NCBI GenBank assembly: GCA_017577365.1
Contig: PKRJ01000009.1
Location: 1 to 64,000, forward strand
Direction: 5' to 3'
Origin: Gammaproteobacteria bacterium
GTDB lineage: Bacteria > Pseudomonadota > Gammaproteobacteria > Steroidobacterales > Rariloculaceae
Length of the DNA stretch: 64,000 nt
Made by a program: the position numbers and the translations under genes. Shown in pieces: positions 48,948 through 58,044 of the stretch. The notes under the pieces are model-generated. The model was not told the DNA's origin. It did no database searches and was given only the letters and a program-made list of their open reading frames with translations. The stretch's first letter is position 1. Each line of letters opens with the position of its first letter.

Positions 48948-49258
48948 ATGCCCCGTCGTCTCGCTTTCGTCCGCACGCTGCGTGCCGCGTGGGTCGAATA
49001 CGAGCGCGACCGCGCACGCTACCTGGCCACGGCGATGAGCTATTACGCGTTCGTGTCGCTCGTGCCGCTCCTTCTGTTGCTGCTGTCGGGGATCGGGCTG
49101 CTGCTTCGATTCTCGGAGAGCGCCGCGGAGGTCGAGCGGCAGGTGCTCGAGCAGATCGAGCTCAGGTTCGGCAGCGAGATCCACGCGACGATCGAAAGCC
49201 TGCTCGACACGTTGCAGAAGGAATCCGTCGGCGCGACGGTGCTCGCCGTCGCGGGTCT
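48948..49258 (+). pseudogene. N-terminal fragment of a YihY/BrkB family membrane protein
   Basis: ATG 48948 begins a good YihY-type N terminus: LRAAWVEYERDRARYLATAM, YYAFVSLVPLLLLLLSGIGL, LLDTLQKESVGATVLAVAGL. At 49258/49259 the homology stops in mid-helix and the sequence becomes the reverse strand of an MFS gene, so about two thirds of the protein (usual length near 290 aa) is missing. The frame runs on into Arg-rich nonsense until 49562. Two explanations fit: a real recombination that fused two loci, or an assembly misjoin. The join is at the bases GGTCTCC/CCAATAGG. Confidence 0.85.
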
Positions 49259-49947
49259 CCCCAATAGGCGACCCGGTCCGCGCCGACGCCGATCAGCAGC
49301 ATCGCGGACGCCGCGAGGACGAAGCCCACGGCGTCGACGTCGATCGTCGCGCGCGCGTCGGCGCCGCGGAGCCGCACGGTCGAGACGAACAGCGCGGCCG
49401 AGAAGGCCGCGAGCAGCGCGAAGGTCACCCGCCATTGCACCGACGCGGCGAGATAGCCTGCGACGAGGAATGCCGGAACGATGCCGATCGCCTGGACGCC
49501 GCCGAGCCAGCCGAGCGCTCGGGATTGCTGGCTGCCGCTGTAGTGGTCCGAGATCATCATGACCGACGTCGGAATCAACGCCGCGGACGCTAGGCCTGCG
49601 ATCGTTTGCGCGAGGATCATGGTGCCCGCGTCCCGAGCGAAGGCCATGAGCATCATCGCGACGCCCATCGTCGCCGCCGTCGCACGAAACACGCGGCGGC
49701 CGCCGAAGCGCTCGGTCATCCTCGCGCCGAGCATGATGACGGCGGCGACGACGAGGAAGTGCAGCACGATGGCCGTTTTCACCGCGCTCGCGGACGTGCC
49801 GAGGCTTTCCGCGATCGCGTCGACGGAGACCTTGAGCGTGGCGAGATTGAAAACGAGGAGCAGCTGCGCGAGCGCGATGACGACGAGCGGCGTCCAGGAA
49901 GCGCGCGCCTCGGCTTCTAGGGCTGCCGCGCGCACCGCTTGTGACAC
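49259..49947 (-). pseudogene. N-terminal half of an MFS transporter (second copy)
   Basis: It begins at GTG 49947 right beside the other junction, with SWTPLVVIALAQLLLVFNLA, then SASAVKTAIVLHFLVVAAVI, IMLGARMTERFGGRRVF (the A motif of MFS drug transporters) and MILAQTIAGLASAALIPTSV. After about 230 residues (LLIGVGADRVAYWGD) the homology ends at the 49258/49259 junction, so transmembrane segments 8-14 are gone. It is about half identical to the MFS fragment that follows it on the same strand, as expected of tandem paralogues. Not functional as it stands. Confidence 0.85.
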
Positions 49948-49948
49948 G

Positions 49949-50893
49949 GAAGAACGTGAGCGCGGAGCCGATCGCGCCGATCGTGAACATCGAAAGCAGC
50001 GCCGCGCGCTCCGCGGCCGTGTCGACGACGTCGAGCGCGACGAGCGGCGTCTTGCCGTGAGCCCCGCGCCGACGCGACCACGTCACGAACGCCTCGATCA
50101 GGAAAAGCCCCGCGATGATCATCATCGGCGCGGGCGACATGTCGAGCACGGCGAACGGCGCGGCCGGCCGGGCGAGCAGCCCGCCCCAGTCCGTGAGATT
50201 GTTCGCGCCGACACTGATCAAGAGGATCGCCGCGGCGGCGAGCACGATTCCGGTCCAGTCGATGCTGACGCCGGCGGGCGTGGGCCGCACGTCGAGCCTG
50301 CCGGCGAGCACATAGACGAGGGCCGCGACGGCAACTAGCCCGCCGAACGTGAACCGCCACCCGACGGCCGTCGCGAGATAGCCCGCGATCAGAAACGCGA
50401 GCACGATGCCGAGCGCCTGCGCGCCGCCGAGCCACGCGAGGGCCTTCGCCCGCTGATGTCCCGTGTAGTGGTCCGCGATCATCACCACGAGCGCCGGAAC
50501 CAATCCGGCCGCCGCGAGACCGGCGACGACCTGCGCGACCAGCATCATCGGGACGTTTCGGGCGAGCGCCATCACGGCCATCGCGGCCCCGAGCAGCGCG
50601 ACGGCGAGGCGGAACACGCGTCGCGAGCCGATCACCTGCGCGATTCGCGCGCCGAGCATGATGAGGCCGGCGACGACGAGCGAATAGGTCACGATCGCGG
50701 TGCCGACCGTGGTGGCCGGCGCATCGAAGCTCGACGCGATGCCGTCGATCGACACCTGCAGCGTCGACACGTTGAAGACCATCAGCATTTGCGCGAGCGC
50801 GATCGTGAGCAGCGGCATCCAGGACGCATGCAGCGCGTCCCGCGCCTCGGTCTCGGCGACCGGTGCGGCGGCGCTCGCGGCGTCCGCGTTCAC
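49949..50893 (-). pseudogene. N-terminal half of an MFS transporter (first copy)
   Basis: GTG 50893 lies 5 bp after the PepA stop. It reads SWMPLLTIALAQMLMVFNVS, VVAGLIMLGARIAQVIGSRR, MMLVAQVVAGLAAAGLVPAL, with the DHA2-like 14-span pattern, as far as AAERAALLSMFTIGAIGSALTFF. Homologues continue with the second half after this point; here the sequence joins the start of the other MFS copy at about 49948. The C-terminal ~200 residues are missing. The frame itself stays open a long way but codes only for shadow sequence after the junction. Confidence 0.83.
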
Positions 50894-50897
50894 GTGG

Positions 50898-52475
50898 CTA
50901 GGCGGGTCGTCGACGAGCGGTCACGTCCGCCCGCCTCATCAGGAACTCGGCGAGGAGCGGGACCGGGCGGCCCGTCGCGCCTTTCTGATCGCCGGACTTG
51001 GCGTTCGTCCCGGCGATGTCGAGGTGCGCCCAACGATAGCTCTTCGTGAAGCGTGCGAGGAAGCACGCCGCCGTCACGCTGCCGGCCGCGCGTCCGCCGA
51101 GGTTGGTCATGTCGGCGAAGTTGCTTTTCAGCTGCTCCTGATACTCGTCCCAGAGCGGCATGCGCCACGCGCGATCGCCGGTCGCCTCGGCGCACGCGAA
51201 GAGTTCCTCCGCGAGCGCGTCGTCGTTCGCGTAGAGGCCGCTCGCGACATTGCCGAGCGCGATGACGCAGGCGCCGGTCAGCGTCGCGACGTCGACGACG
51301 CATTCGGGTTCGAATCGCTCGACGTACGTCAGCACGTCGCAGAGCCCCAATCTCCCTTCGGCGTCCGTGTTCAAGATCTCGATCGTTCGACCGGACATCG
51401 AGCGGACGACGTCGCCCGGGCGTGTCGCGTTGCCGCCCGGCATGTTCTCGACGGCATTGACGGCGGCGACGACGTTGAGCGGCAACTCGAGCCGCGCGGC
51501 CGTCTGGATCGCGCCGAGCACGCTCGCGGCGCCGCACATGTCGTACTTCATCATGTCGAGGTCTTCGCCGGGCTTCAGCGAGATGCCGCCGGTATCGAAC
51601 GTGACGCCCTTGCCGATCAGCACGATGGGCTTCGCGCCGTCGCCGCCGCGGTAATGCATCACGACGAGCTTGCACGGGTTGTCGGATGCGCGACCGACCG
51701 AGAGCGCCGCGTGCATGCCGAGCTTCGCCATGTCCTCGCGCTCGAGGACCTCGACCTCTATGGGAAGCCCCTCTGCCATTCGTCGCGCCGTCTCGGCGAA
51801 GTACGCCGGATTGCAGACGTTCGCGGGCAGGTTGCCGAGATCCTTCGCGAGCGCCATGCCTTCCGCGGTCGCCGCGCCCCGCCGCACCGCGGCTTCGATC
51901 TCCTGGGTCACGTCGCCTCGGCCGACCAGAGCGATCCTGCGAACGCCGCGCTCGGGCTTCTTCGCTCCGTTCGCCTTCGGCGCGTCGAACCGATACAAGC
52001 CGTCAGCAAGCATTCGCGCGGCTTCCCGAGTGCGCCAGGCGAGCGAGCGGTCCGGCACGTCGATCGCGGTCAGCGTGACGGCCGCGTCGGCGGCCTTGCC
52101 GTCACGGAGCGCTTTCGCGGTGCCGGTGAGCGCATCGCGAAACGCCTTGTCGCCGAACGTCTCGCGCGGGCCGAGGCTCACGACGAGCAGGCGCTCGGCC
52201 GCGATGCCGGGCAGGTCGTGGAACAGAGCGGTCGCGCCGGCTTTGCTTTCGATGTCGCTGCGCCCGATCAGCGCGGAAAGCCTGCCTTTGGACGCGGCAT
52301 CGATCTCCGCGCCGACCGCCGGCAACGTCCCGTCAGCGAACGCGCCGACGACGAGCATGCCCGTCTTCGTCGTCGCGGGCGCCGCCTTCACCGCCTCTAG
52401 CTGGATCGGTCCCGGCGCGGTACTCGCATCTTCGTGCATCGCGGCGGAGATCGGCCGAACGCTTTCGATCGTCAT
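50898..52475 (-). CDS. pepA: Leucyl aminopeptidase (M17)
   Basis: 525 aa, cytoplasmic two-metal aminopeptidase that frees N-terminal amino acids from peptides. C-terminal catalytic domain: LIGKGVTFDTGGISLKPGED, MKYDMCGAASVLGA, ENMPGGNATRPGDVV, the family signature NTDAEGRL, VDVATLTGACVIALG, RWAHLDIAGT. N-terminal macro-like domain (~60-180). All metal-binding and catalytic residues of the M17 family are in place. ATG 52475 has AGGAG upstream. It lies 24 bp after the AbgT transporter gene on the same strand, suggesting joint use of imported peptides or aminobenzoyl-glutamate-like compounds. Confidence 0.94.
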   Translation of the reverse strand: MTIESVRPISAAMHEDASTAPGPIQLEAVKAAPATTKTGMLVVGAFADGTLPAVGAEIDAASKGRLSALIGRSDIESKAGATALFHDLPGIAAERLLVVSLGPRETFGDKAFRDALTGTAKALRDGKAADAAVTLTAIDVPDRSLAWRTREAARMLADGLYRFDAPKANGAKKPERGVRRIALVGRGDVTQEIEAAVRRGAATAEGMALAKDLGNLPANVCNPAYFAETARRMAEGLPIEVEVLEREDMAKLGMHAALSVGRASDNPCKLVVMHYRGGDGAKPIVLIGKGVTFDTGGISLKPGEDLDMMKYDMCGAASVLGAIQTAARLELPLNVVAAVNAVENMPGGNATRPGDVVRSMSGRTIEILNTDAEGRLGLCDVLTYVERFEPECVVDVATLTGACVIALGNVASGLYANDDALAEELFACAEATGDRAWRMPLWDEYQEQLKSNFADMTNLGGRAAGSVTAACFLARFTKSYRWAHLDIAGTNAKSGDQKGATGRPVPLLAEFLMRRADVTARRRPA

Positions 52476-52499
52476 GACGAGCTCCTATCGATTACGGCG

Positions 52500-54086
52500 T
52501 CACAATCCCCACGGAAGGCCGGCCAAGTGCCACACGGCGAGCAGCAACGTCCACACGACGAACAGGACGACGACGTAGGGGAGCATCAGCGCGATCACCG
52601 TTCCGACGCCGGCCTTTGGGTCGTACTTCATCGCGAAGGACACAATCAGCGCGAAGTACGCATTCAGAGGGGAGATCGCGTTGACCGGGCTGTCGCCCAC
52701 GCGGTAAGCGGCGAGCACCGCTTCCGGGTCCACGTTCAGCCTCATCAGGAGCGGCACGAAGACCGGCGCGAAGATCGCCCACTTGGGGATCGCGCCGGTC
52801 ATGATCAGGTCGAGAATCGCGACGACGAAGACGAAGCCGATCAGCAACGTCAGCGCGTTCAGCCCTGCGCCTTCGAGCAAGTCGCCGAGCGACACCGCGG
52901 CGAGCGTCGCGAGGTTCGTGTAGGTGAAGAACGCGAGGAACTGGCTGATGACGAATAGCAGGAAGATCAGCCCGGCGAGACCTCTAATGGCCTTCTCCAT
53001 CGCGTTGATCGCGTCGACCGCGCTGCGCATCGTTCCGGCGCCGAACCCGTAGGCCCAGCCCGCGGCGAGGAACAGGATCGTGACGAAGACGATCAGGCCG
53101 TTCATGAACGGCGAATCGGCGAGGATGCTGCCGGTCTCTGGATTGCGCAGGGGCGCGCCCGGCAGGAGCGTCAAGAGCGCGAACACCGCGAGCGTCGCTA
53201 GGATCGCCCACGTCGCGTACCGCAAGCCCCGCGATTCCTCGGCGGACATACCTTCGTCGTCGCTCACCGCGGGCGGACGCTCGCCGGTATATTCGCCGAG
53301 CCGCGGCTCGACGATCTTCTCGGTGATCAGCGAGACGACGACGGTCAGCAGAATCACCGACGCCACCGAGAACCAGAAATTGGCCGTCAGCTCGATCGAT
53401 CGCGACGGATCGAGGATGTGAATCGCGTCGTTCGTGATGCCGGTGAGGATGCCGTCGAGCGGCTTGATCAGGATGTTCACGCTGAACACCGCGGCTACTC
53501 CCGCGAACGACGCGGCGAGGCCCGCGAGGGGATGCCTGCCGAGGCTCAAGAACGCGGCCGCGGCGAGGGGGATCAGCACGAGGTAGCCGGCATCGGCCGC
53601 GATGCTCGACAAGATGCCGATGAAGACGAGGATGTAGGTCATCAGCTTCCGAGGGGCGACAAGCACGAGCTTGTGAATCAAGGCGCGGACGAGCCCCGCT
53701 TCCTCGGCGACGCCGACGCCGAGCATCGCGACGATGATCACGCCTACCGCGGTAAAGCTCATGAAGTTGTCGACGACGCCCGTGAACATGAAACGGAAAC
53801 CGTCGGCCGTGAGCAGGCTCTGCGCGGCCACGGTATTGTCGACGAGCTCTTCGGTTTCCGGGTCGATCGTCTGGAACGCGGCCGCGGCGCCGAACAGATA
53901 GAAAACGTGCGAGAGCACGATCAGGATGCCGATCAGCATCACGAAGATGACGACCGGATGCGGAACTCGGTTGCCGACGCGCTCGACGACGTCGAGCATC
54001 CGCTCCATCCGCGATTTTCGCGGCAGCTCCTCTTCGGTCTCGATGGTCAGATCGGGAGGCGCGGCGCGTGCCGTTCGCTTGGCCAT
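52500..54086 (-). CDS. AbgT-family transporter
   Basis: 528 aa, about 10-11 membrane spans. AbgT features: VGNRVPHPVVIFVMLIGILI, FMSFTAVGVIIVAMLGVGVA, SSIAADAGYLVLIPLAAAAF, GIAN-type loops, and MTGAIPKWAIFAPVFVPLLM with the conserved GAIPKWA, then SPVNAISPLNAYFALIVSF. The E. coli member imports p-aminobenzoyl-glutamate; others export sulfonamides. Here the downstream aminopeptidase (24 bp) suggests uptake of a peptide-like substrate, but the direction is not certain. ATG 54086 has AAGGA upstream. Confidence 0.93.
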   Translation of the reverse strand: MAKRTARAAPPDLTIETEEELPRKSRMERMLDVVERVGNRVPHPVVIFVMLIGILIVLSHVFYLFGAAAAFQTIDPETEELVDNTVAAQSLLTADGFRFMFTGVVDNFMSFTAVGVIIVAMLGVGVAEEAGLVRALIHKLVLVAPRKLMTYILVFIGILSSIAADAGYLVLIPLAAAAFLSLGRHPLAGLAASFAGVAAVFSVNILIKPLDGILTGITNDAIHILDPSRSIELTANFWFSVASVILLTVVVSLITEKIVEPRLGEYTGERPPAVSDDEGMSAEESRGLRYATWAILATLAVFALLTLLPGAPLRNPETGSILADSPFMNGLIVFVTILFLAAGWAYGFGAGTMRSAVDAINAMEKAIRGLAGLIFLLFVISQFLAFFTYTNLATLAAVSLGDLLEGAGLNALTLLIGFVFVVAILDLIMTGAIPKWAIFAPVFVPLLMRLNVDPEAVLAAYRVGDSPVNAISPLNAYFALIVSFAMKYDPKAGVGTVIALMLPYVVVLFVVWTLLLAVWHLAGLPWGL

Positions 54087-54254
54087 GGCGTTCCTTGCCG
54101 CGAGTGGCTCGAGGCACGCTCACACGTACGCGGGACCGCGGCAAGTTGCCCTTTGGTCCAATTGAACGAGGGATCTCGGGGACGGGGCGTCTCGAAGCGC
54201 TTCGCGGCTCGGGCGAGGAGGAGCGCGAGGTGCGGCGCGGCGGCTACGCTTTCG

Positions 54255-55241
54255 TCACGGTACGAGCACCGCCGCGCCGGTGAAGCGGCCGGCGCGCAGG
54301 TCGTCGAGCGCTTTGTTCGCGTCCTCGAGGCGATAGACGGTCGTCGTCGTGTGCACGGGCACCTGCGGCGCAAGCGCCATGAACGCTTCGCCGTCGGCGC
54401 GCGTCAGGTTCGCGACCGAGCAGATCGAACGCTCCTCCCAGAGCAGCGCGTACGGGAACGACGGGATATCGCTCATGTGGATCCCGCCGCAGACGACGCG
54501 TCCGCCGGGCGCGACGGCCGCGAGCGCCGCGGGGACGAGCTCGCCGGCCGGCGCGAAAATCAGTGCCGCGTCGAGCGGCTCGCTCGGCCGCTCGTCGGCG
54601 CCGCCCGCCCAAACGGCTCCGAGGCTTCGCGCGAACGCTTGCGCGTCGACGTCGCCGGGTCTCGTGAACGCGTAGAGCTCGAGTTTTCGATATCGGGCGA
54701 TCTGCGCGACGATGTGCGCGGCCGCGCCGAACCCGTAGATGCCGAGCCGCTTCACGTCGCCGGCCTTGCTCAATGTGCGATAGCCGATCAGACCGGCGCA
54801 GAGCAGCGGCGCCGCGGAGACCGCGTCGTAGGATGCGGGAATCGCGAAGCAGAAATCTTCGTGCGCGACCGTGTACTCAGCGTACCCGCCGGGTAGCTGA
54901 TAGCCGGTGAAGCGGGCGCCGGGACAGAGGTTCTCGCGCCCGGACGTGCAATAACCGCAGCGTCCGCACGTTCGCCCGAGCCACGGCACGCCGACCCGGT
55001 CGCCCGGACGGAAGCGGGTCACGCCCGGGCCCACCGCTTCGACCCGGCCCACGATCTCGTGGCCGGGCACGAGCGGCAGCACGGGCTCGGTCAGCTCGCC
55101 GTCGACGATGTGGAGATCGGTGCGACAGACGGCGCAGGCCTCGACCCGGAGCAACAGCTCGCGGTCGCCGGGCCTTGGAACGGGAAGGGAGCGCGGCTCG
55201 AGCGGCCGACCCGGCTGCTCGAGCACCATCGCACGCATCAT
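54255..55241 (-). CDS. Zinc-dependent alcohol dehydrogenase
   Basis: 328 aa, medium-chain dehydrogenase. Catalytic zinc ligands: Cys in ACAVCRTDLH and His in VPGHEIVG. Structural zinc: CGRCGYCTSGRENLC. Cofactor domain: KRLGIYGFGAAAHIVAQIAR with the Rossmann glycines, and no obvious NADP-specific Arg, so NAD or NADP cannot be decided. It matches the bacterial AdhP/CAD-like branch that oxidises broad primary alcohols. ATG 55241 (a second ATG follows at once). Its stop is 168 bp from the AbgT start; the CHRD gene lies 19 bp upstream on the same strand. Confidence 0.92.
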   Translation of the reverse strand: MMRAMVLEQPGRPLEPRSLPVPRPGDRELLLRVEACAVCRTDLHIVDGELTEPVLPLVPGHEIVGRVEAVGPGVTRFRPGDRVGVPWLGRTCGRCGYCTSGRENLCPGARFTGYQLPGGYAEYTVAHEDFCFAIPASYDAVSAAPLLCAGLIGYRTLSKAGDVKRLGIYGFGAAAHIVAQIARYRKLELYAFTRPGDVDAQAFARSLGAVWAGGADERPSEPLDAALIFAPAGELVPAALAAVAPGGRVVCGGIHMSDIPSFPYALLWEERSICSVANLTRADGEAFMALAPQVPVHTTTTVYRLEDANKALDDLRAGRFTGAAVLVP

Positions 55242-55260
55242 CGCGCTCCCCCTTCGGGCG

Positions 55261-55704
55261 CTACTTCCTGAGCGGTCCCCGAAGCGCGCCGACGACGTGC
55301 TCGTTGTTCTGCACGACGAGGTAGTAGTTCTCCGGCGACTCGATCAGCGGTTGGACGTGGTCGTACCGCACGCTGCCCGTCGCCGAGAGCCGCCCGCGGC
55401 CCTCGCGCTTCATGTGGAACGTCCCGACGATATTCCCCTCGATGCCGGTCGCTCCGCGGCGGATATGAACCTGGGTGGGCTCGGCAATATTCGAGTACGT
55501 GAGCTGGACGGTCGCTTCGCCCGTATCGGGGTTGATCGTGACCGTGCCCTCGCCGCGGCCGTCCGGGTCGCCCGAGACCTCGGGCCCCGTCAACACGACC
55601 TTGAACGTCGCTTCCGTTGTGTCGTCGGCAACGGTCGAAAGCGGCGCGGCGAGCAGGGCCAGGGCGGCCGCCGCGACGAGGCGGAGCTCGACTTTCGTTC
55701 TCAC
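55261..55704 (-). CDS. Exported CHRD-domain protein
   Basis: 147 aa. Signal peptide (LVAAAALALLAAPLSTVADD), then a CHRD domain: FKVVLTGPEVSGDPDGRGEG, VTINPDTGEATVQLTYSNIA, PTQVHIRRGATGIEGNIVGT, VRYDHVQPLIESPENYYLVV. The fold, first seen in chordin, is common in bacterial exported proteins of unknown role. GTG 55704 is the start; a GAGGAG lies about 9 bases upstream. 19 bp from the alcohol dehydrogenase gene, so they may be cotranscribed. Confidence 0.87.
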   Translation of the reverse strand: MRTKVELRLVAAAALALLAAPLSTVADDTTEATFKVVLTGPEVSGDPDGRGEGTVTINPDTGEATVQLTYSNIAEPTQVHIRRGATGIEGNIVGTFHMKREGRGRLSATGSVRYDHVQPLIESPENYYLVVQNNEHVVGALRGPLRK

Positions 55705-55845
55705 TCTTCGTGTCTCCTCTCACCGTGGTTGCGGATTGGCACCGCAGTTTACCGAAACCGGCTCGGGCCAGGGAGCGCGCTAGAGAAAAGCAAAGCCGAG
55801 CGGAATGACGCGACGGGGCCCGGGCAACTGTCCGTTGCTCGTCGA

Positions 55846-55873
55846 AGTTAACCGTTAATCAACCGTATATAAC
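55846..55873 (+). promoter_or_regulatory. A+T-rich element upstream of the TonB receptor, likely promoter or operator
   Basis: In a G+C-rich 269-bp gap, this stretch contains the repeat-like GTTAACCGTTAATCAACCG and a TATAAC at 55868-55873. The two TTAA blocks, 7 bases apart, may bind a regulator. No cobalamin-riboswitch core was seen, though the receptor is BtuB-sized. Confidence 0.35.
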
Positions 55874-55973
55874 TCTCGGATCTCCGAAGGAATCGGCTAG
55901 GTTCGCATCGCGCCGGGCGCGTGGTCGCCGCGGCGCGAAAGTTTCGTGAGAAGCATCCAAGCCGAGCAAGATC

Positions 55974-57971
55974 ATGAAGATTCACCCCGTGCGCCTCGGG
56001 CCGCTCGCGGTCGCTGTGGGAGCGACCGTCTCGGCCTCGGCAACCGCTCAATCCGTCGACGAGGAAGTCGTCGTGACCGGACGCCGCCTCGAGGAGACGA
56101 TCCCGCAGGTGCTCGAGCGGTTCGGCAACCGTCTCGAGACCGTCGACCGCGCGGCGATCGATCTCGGCGGCTTCAACGACCTGTCGCAGACGCTGCAGAT
56201 GCAGGTCCCGGCGTTCTACGTCGCGCCGAAGAACGGGCCCTTCGATTACATGAACTGCTCGCTGCAGGGCTCCCGTTGCGAGGACGTGCTGTTTCTCGTC
56301 GACGGCGTGCGGATCGCGAATCGGCTCTACAACACCACGACGCCGCTCGACACGATCCCGGCGCACACGATCGACCGCATCGAGGTGCTCTACGGCGGGC
56401 AGGGCATCTTCTACGGCACGCAATCGGTCGCCGGCGTCGTGAACATCGTCACGAGCTCGTTCACTGGCGAGCCGGGCGGCCACGTCGAGATCGGCTACGA
56501 CGAGCACGGCGGCGTGCACATCTCGGCGGACTATCGCACGGGCGTCGCCGGCCACGATTTCGTGCTGTTCGCGTCGCGCGATGAGTCGGACGGCTTTGCG
56601 CCGTATCCCGACGAGGACTTCCAGCCGAGCGCGACGGACCGCGAGCGCGGCTACGAGGTCTCGACCTACGGTTTGAAGTACGGCCGCAACTTCTCGCCGG
56701 GTTCCCGCCTGTCCGTGCTCGTGCAGCGCACGGAGAACGACGTCGACAACGCGTTGCCGTACGCCATCGCGAGACGCGTGAACCGCCGCGTCGAGGATCT
56801 CCTCACGTTGAAGTGGGATTACTCGATCGGCGAGAAGGCCGATTTCTACATCAAGGCGTACTACCACGACTGGGATACGCGCTGGGACGACATCCGTAAC
56901 GACATCGGCCCGGACGGCGTGCCGACCGGCACGCAGACGGTGCTGTTCACCGACACGTTCTGGGGCTTCGAGGATTACGGCGTCACCGCGCTCGCGAGCC
57001 TTCGCGCGAACGACGCAATCGAGTACTCGGTCGGCTACGACTATCAGCGCTTCTGGGGGCACGACGACGTTTGGCGCATCGACGACAAGACCGAGACCGC
57101 GCACGCCGTCTACGGTCAGGTGCGCTCGTCCGAGACGGCGTTGCCGAGATCCGATCTCGCGTTCGGCGTGCGCTACAACACGACGAGCGGCAGCGCCGAC
57201 GGCACGGTGTGGAACCTGAGCGGCCGACACGATCTGTCCGATCGTCTGTACGTGCGCGGGCAGATCGGCACGTCGTTCCGCCTGCCGGATGCCGAGGAGC
57301 TGTATCTCAACGAGCCCGACGTGGAGTCCGGAAACCCGAATCTCGAGGCGGAGGAAAGCCGTAATCTCGAGATCGGCATCGGCGGCGGAAGCGCGAACGG
57401 CGCATTCGGCTGGCAGCTCGTCTATTTCGACCGCGAGGTGGACAACCTCATCGGCGTCGACTTCGACAATCCCGATTTCCCCGACGGCATCTACACGAAC
57501 TTCGATCGAAGCGCGAAATTCGACGGCTTCGAGCTCGTCCTGAACGGGCGCTTGACCGACACGCTGTCGGCCACCTTCAGCTACACACGCAGCAACGCGC
57601 GGCTCGACGGCACGAGCGGCCAGATTCAGGACATCCCCGAGTCGCTCGCGAAGCTCGGCCTCTCGTATCGGCCGACGACGGTGCCGATCGAGCTCGGCAT
57701 GTCGCTGCTTGCCGTCGGCGACGTCTTCGACGAGGTGAGCCGGATCGGGAGGGTCGAGCACGGCGGGTATACCGTCGTCGACCTCACCGGCGCGTACTAT
57801 CCCGACGCCGAGCGCCGCCATCGGATCGGCGTCAGGATCGAGAACGCGCTGGACGAGGAGTACGCGACGTCGCTCGGCCGCGGCATTCGCGACGCCGACG
57901 GCTCGTCGTACGCGTATCGCAACCGCGGTGCGCCGCGCACGGTCACCGTGAGCTACGGTTACCGCTGGTAG
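55974..57971 (+). CDS. TonB-dependent receptor, BtuB-sized (665 aa)
   Basis: Signal peptide to about ATAQS; TonB box and plug VDEEVVVTGRRLEETIPQ, DVLFLVDGVRIANRLYNTTT, HTIDRIEVLYGGQGIFYGTQ, SVAGVVNIVTS; two Cys in the plug (NCSLQGSRCED) may form a disulfide. Barrel with FRLPDAEELYLNEPDVESGN and a terminal SYGYRW. It belongs to the shorter BtuB/colicin-receptor class rather than the 800-1000-aa class of the other receptors here, so small ligands (vitamin, siderophore or metal chelate) are likely. It is convergent with a DUF6152 fusion gene across a perfect palindrome. Confidence 0.9.
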   Translation: MKIHPVRLGPLAVAVGATVSASATAQSVDEEVVVTGRRLEETIPQVLERFGNRLETVDRAAIDLGGFNDLSQTLQMQVPAFYVAPKNGPFDYMNCSLQGSRCEDVLFLVDGVRIANRLYNTTTPLDTIPAHTIDRIEVLYGGQGIFYGTQSVAGVVNIVTSSFTGEPGGHVEIGYDEHGGVHISADYRTGVAGHDFVLFASRDESDGFAPYPDEDFQPSATDRERGYEVSTYGLKYGRNFSPGSRLSVLVQRTENDVDNALPYAIARRVNRRVEDLLTLKWDYSIGEKADFYIKAYYHDWDTRWDDIRNDIGPDGVPTGTQTVLFTDTFWGFEDYGVTALASLRANDAIEYSVGYDYQRFWGHDDVWRIDDKTETAHAVYGQVRSSETALPRSDLAFGVRYNTTSGSADGTVWNLSGRHDLSDRLYVRGQIGTSFRLPDAEELYLNEPDVESGNPNLEAEESRNLEIGIGGGSANGAFGWQLVYFDREVDNLIGVDFDNPDFPDGIYTNFDRSAKFDGFELVLNGRLTDTLSATFSYTRSNARLDGTSGQIQDIPESLAKLGLSYRPTTVPIELGMSLLAVGDVFDEVSRIGRVEHGGYTVVDLTGAYYPDAERRHRIGVRIENALDEEYATSLGRGIRDADGSSYAYRNRGAPRTVTVSYGYRW

Positions 57972-57978
57972 GGCGTGA

Positions 57979-58002
57979 GCGCCGCGCCCGCGGGCGCGGC
58001 GC
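57979..58002. terminator. 24-bp perfect palindrome between convergent genes
   Basis: The 24 bases are their own reverse complement (GCGCCGCGCCCG then CGGGCGCGGCGC) and lie 7 bp after the TonB receptor stop and about 40 bp before the stop of the DUF6152 fusion gene. No T run on either side. It could be a shared terminator stem or a protein-binding site. Confidence 0.5.
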
Positions 58003-58044
58003 CGTCACCGCGTTTCCCGCGATGAGAGCGCGTTCGTCCCGCCG

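Noticed and set aside
55705..55973. Cobalamin riboswitch upstream of the BtuB-sized receptor
   Set aside because: I looked for the conserved B12-box core and GCCACT-type sequence and did not find them.
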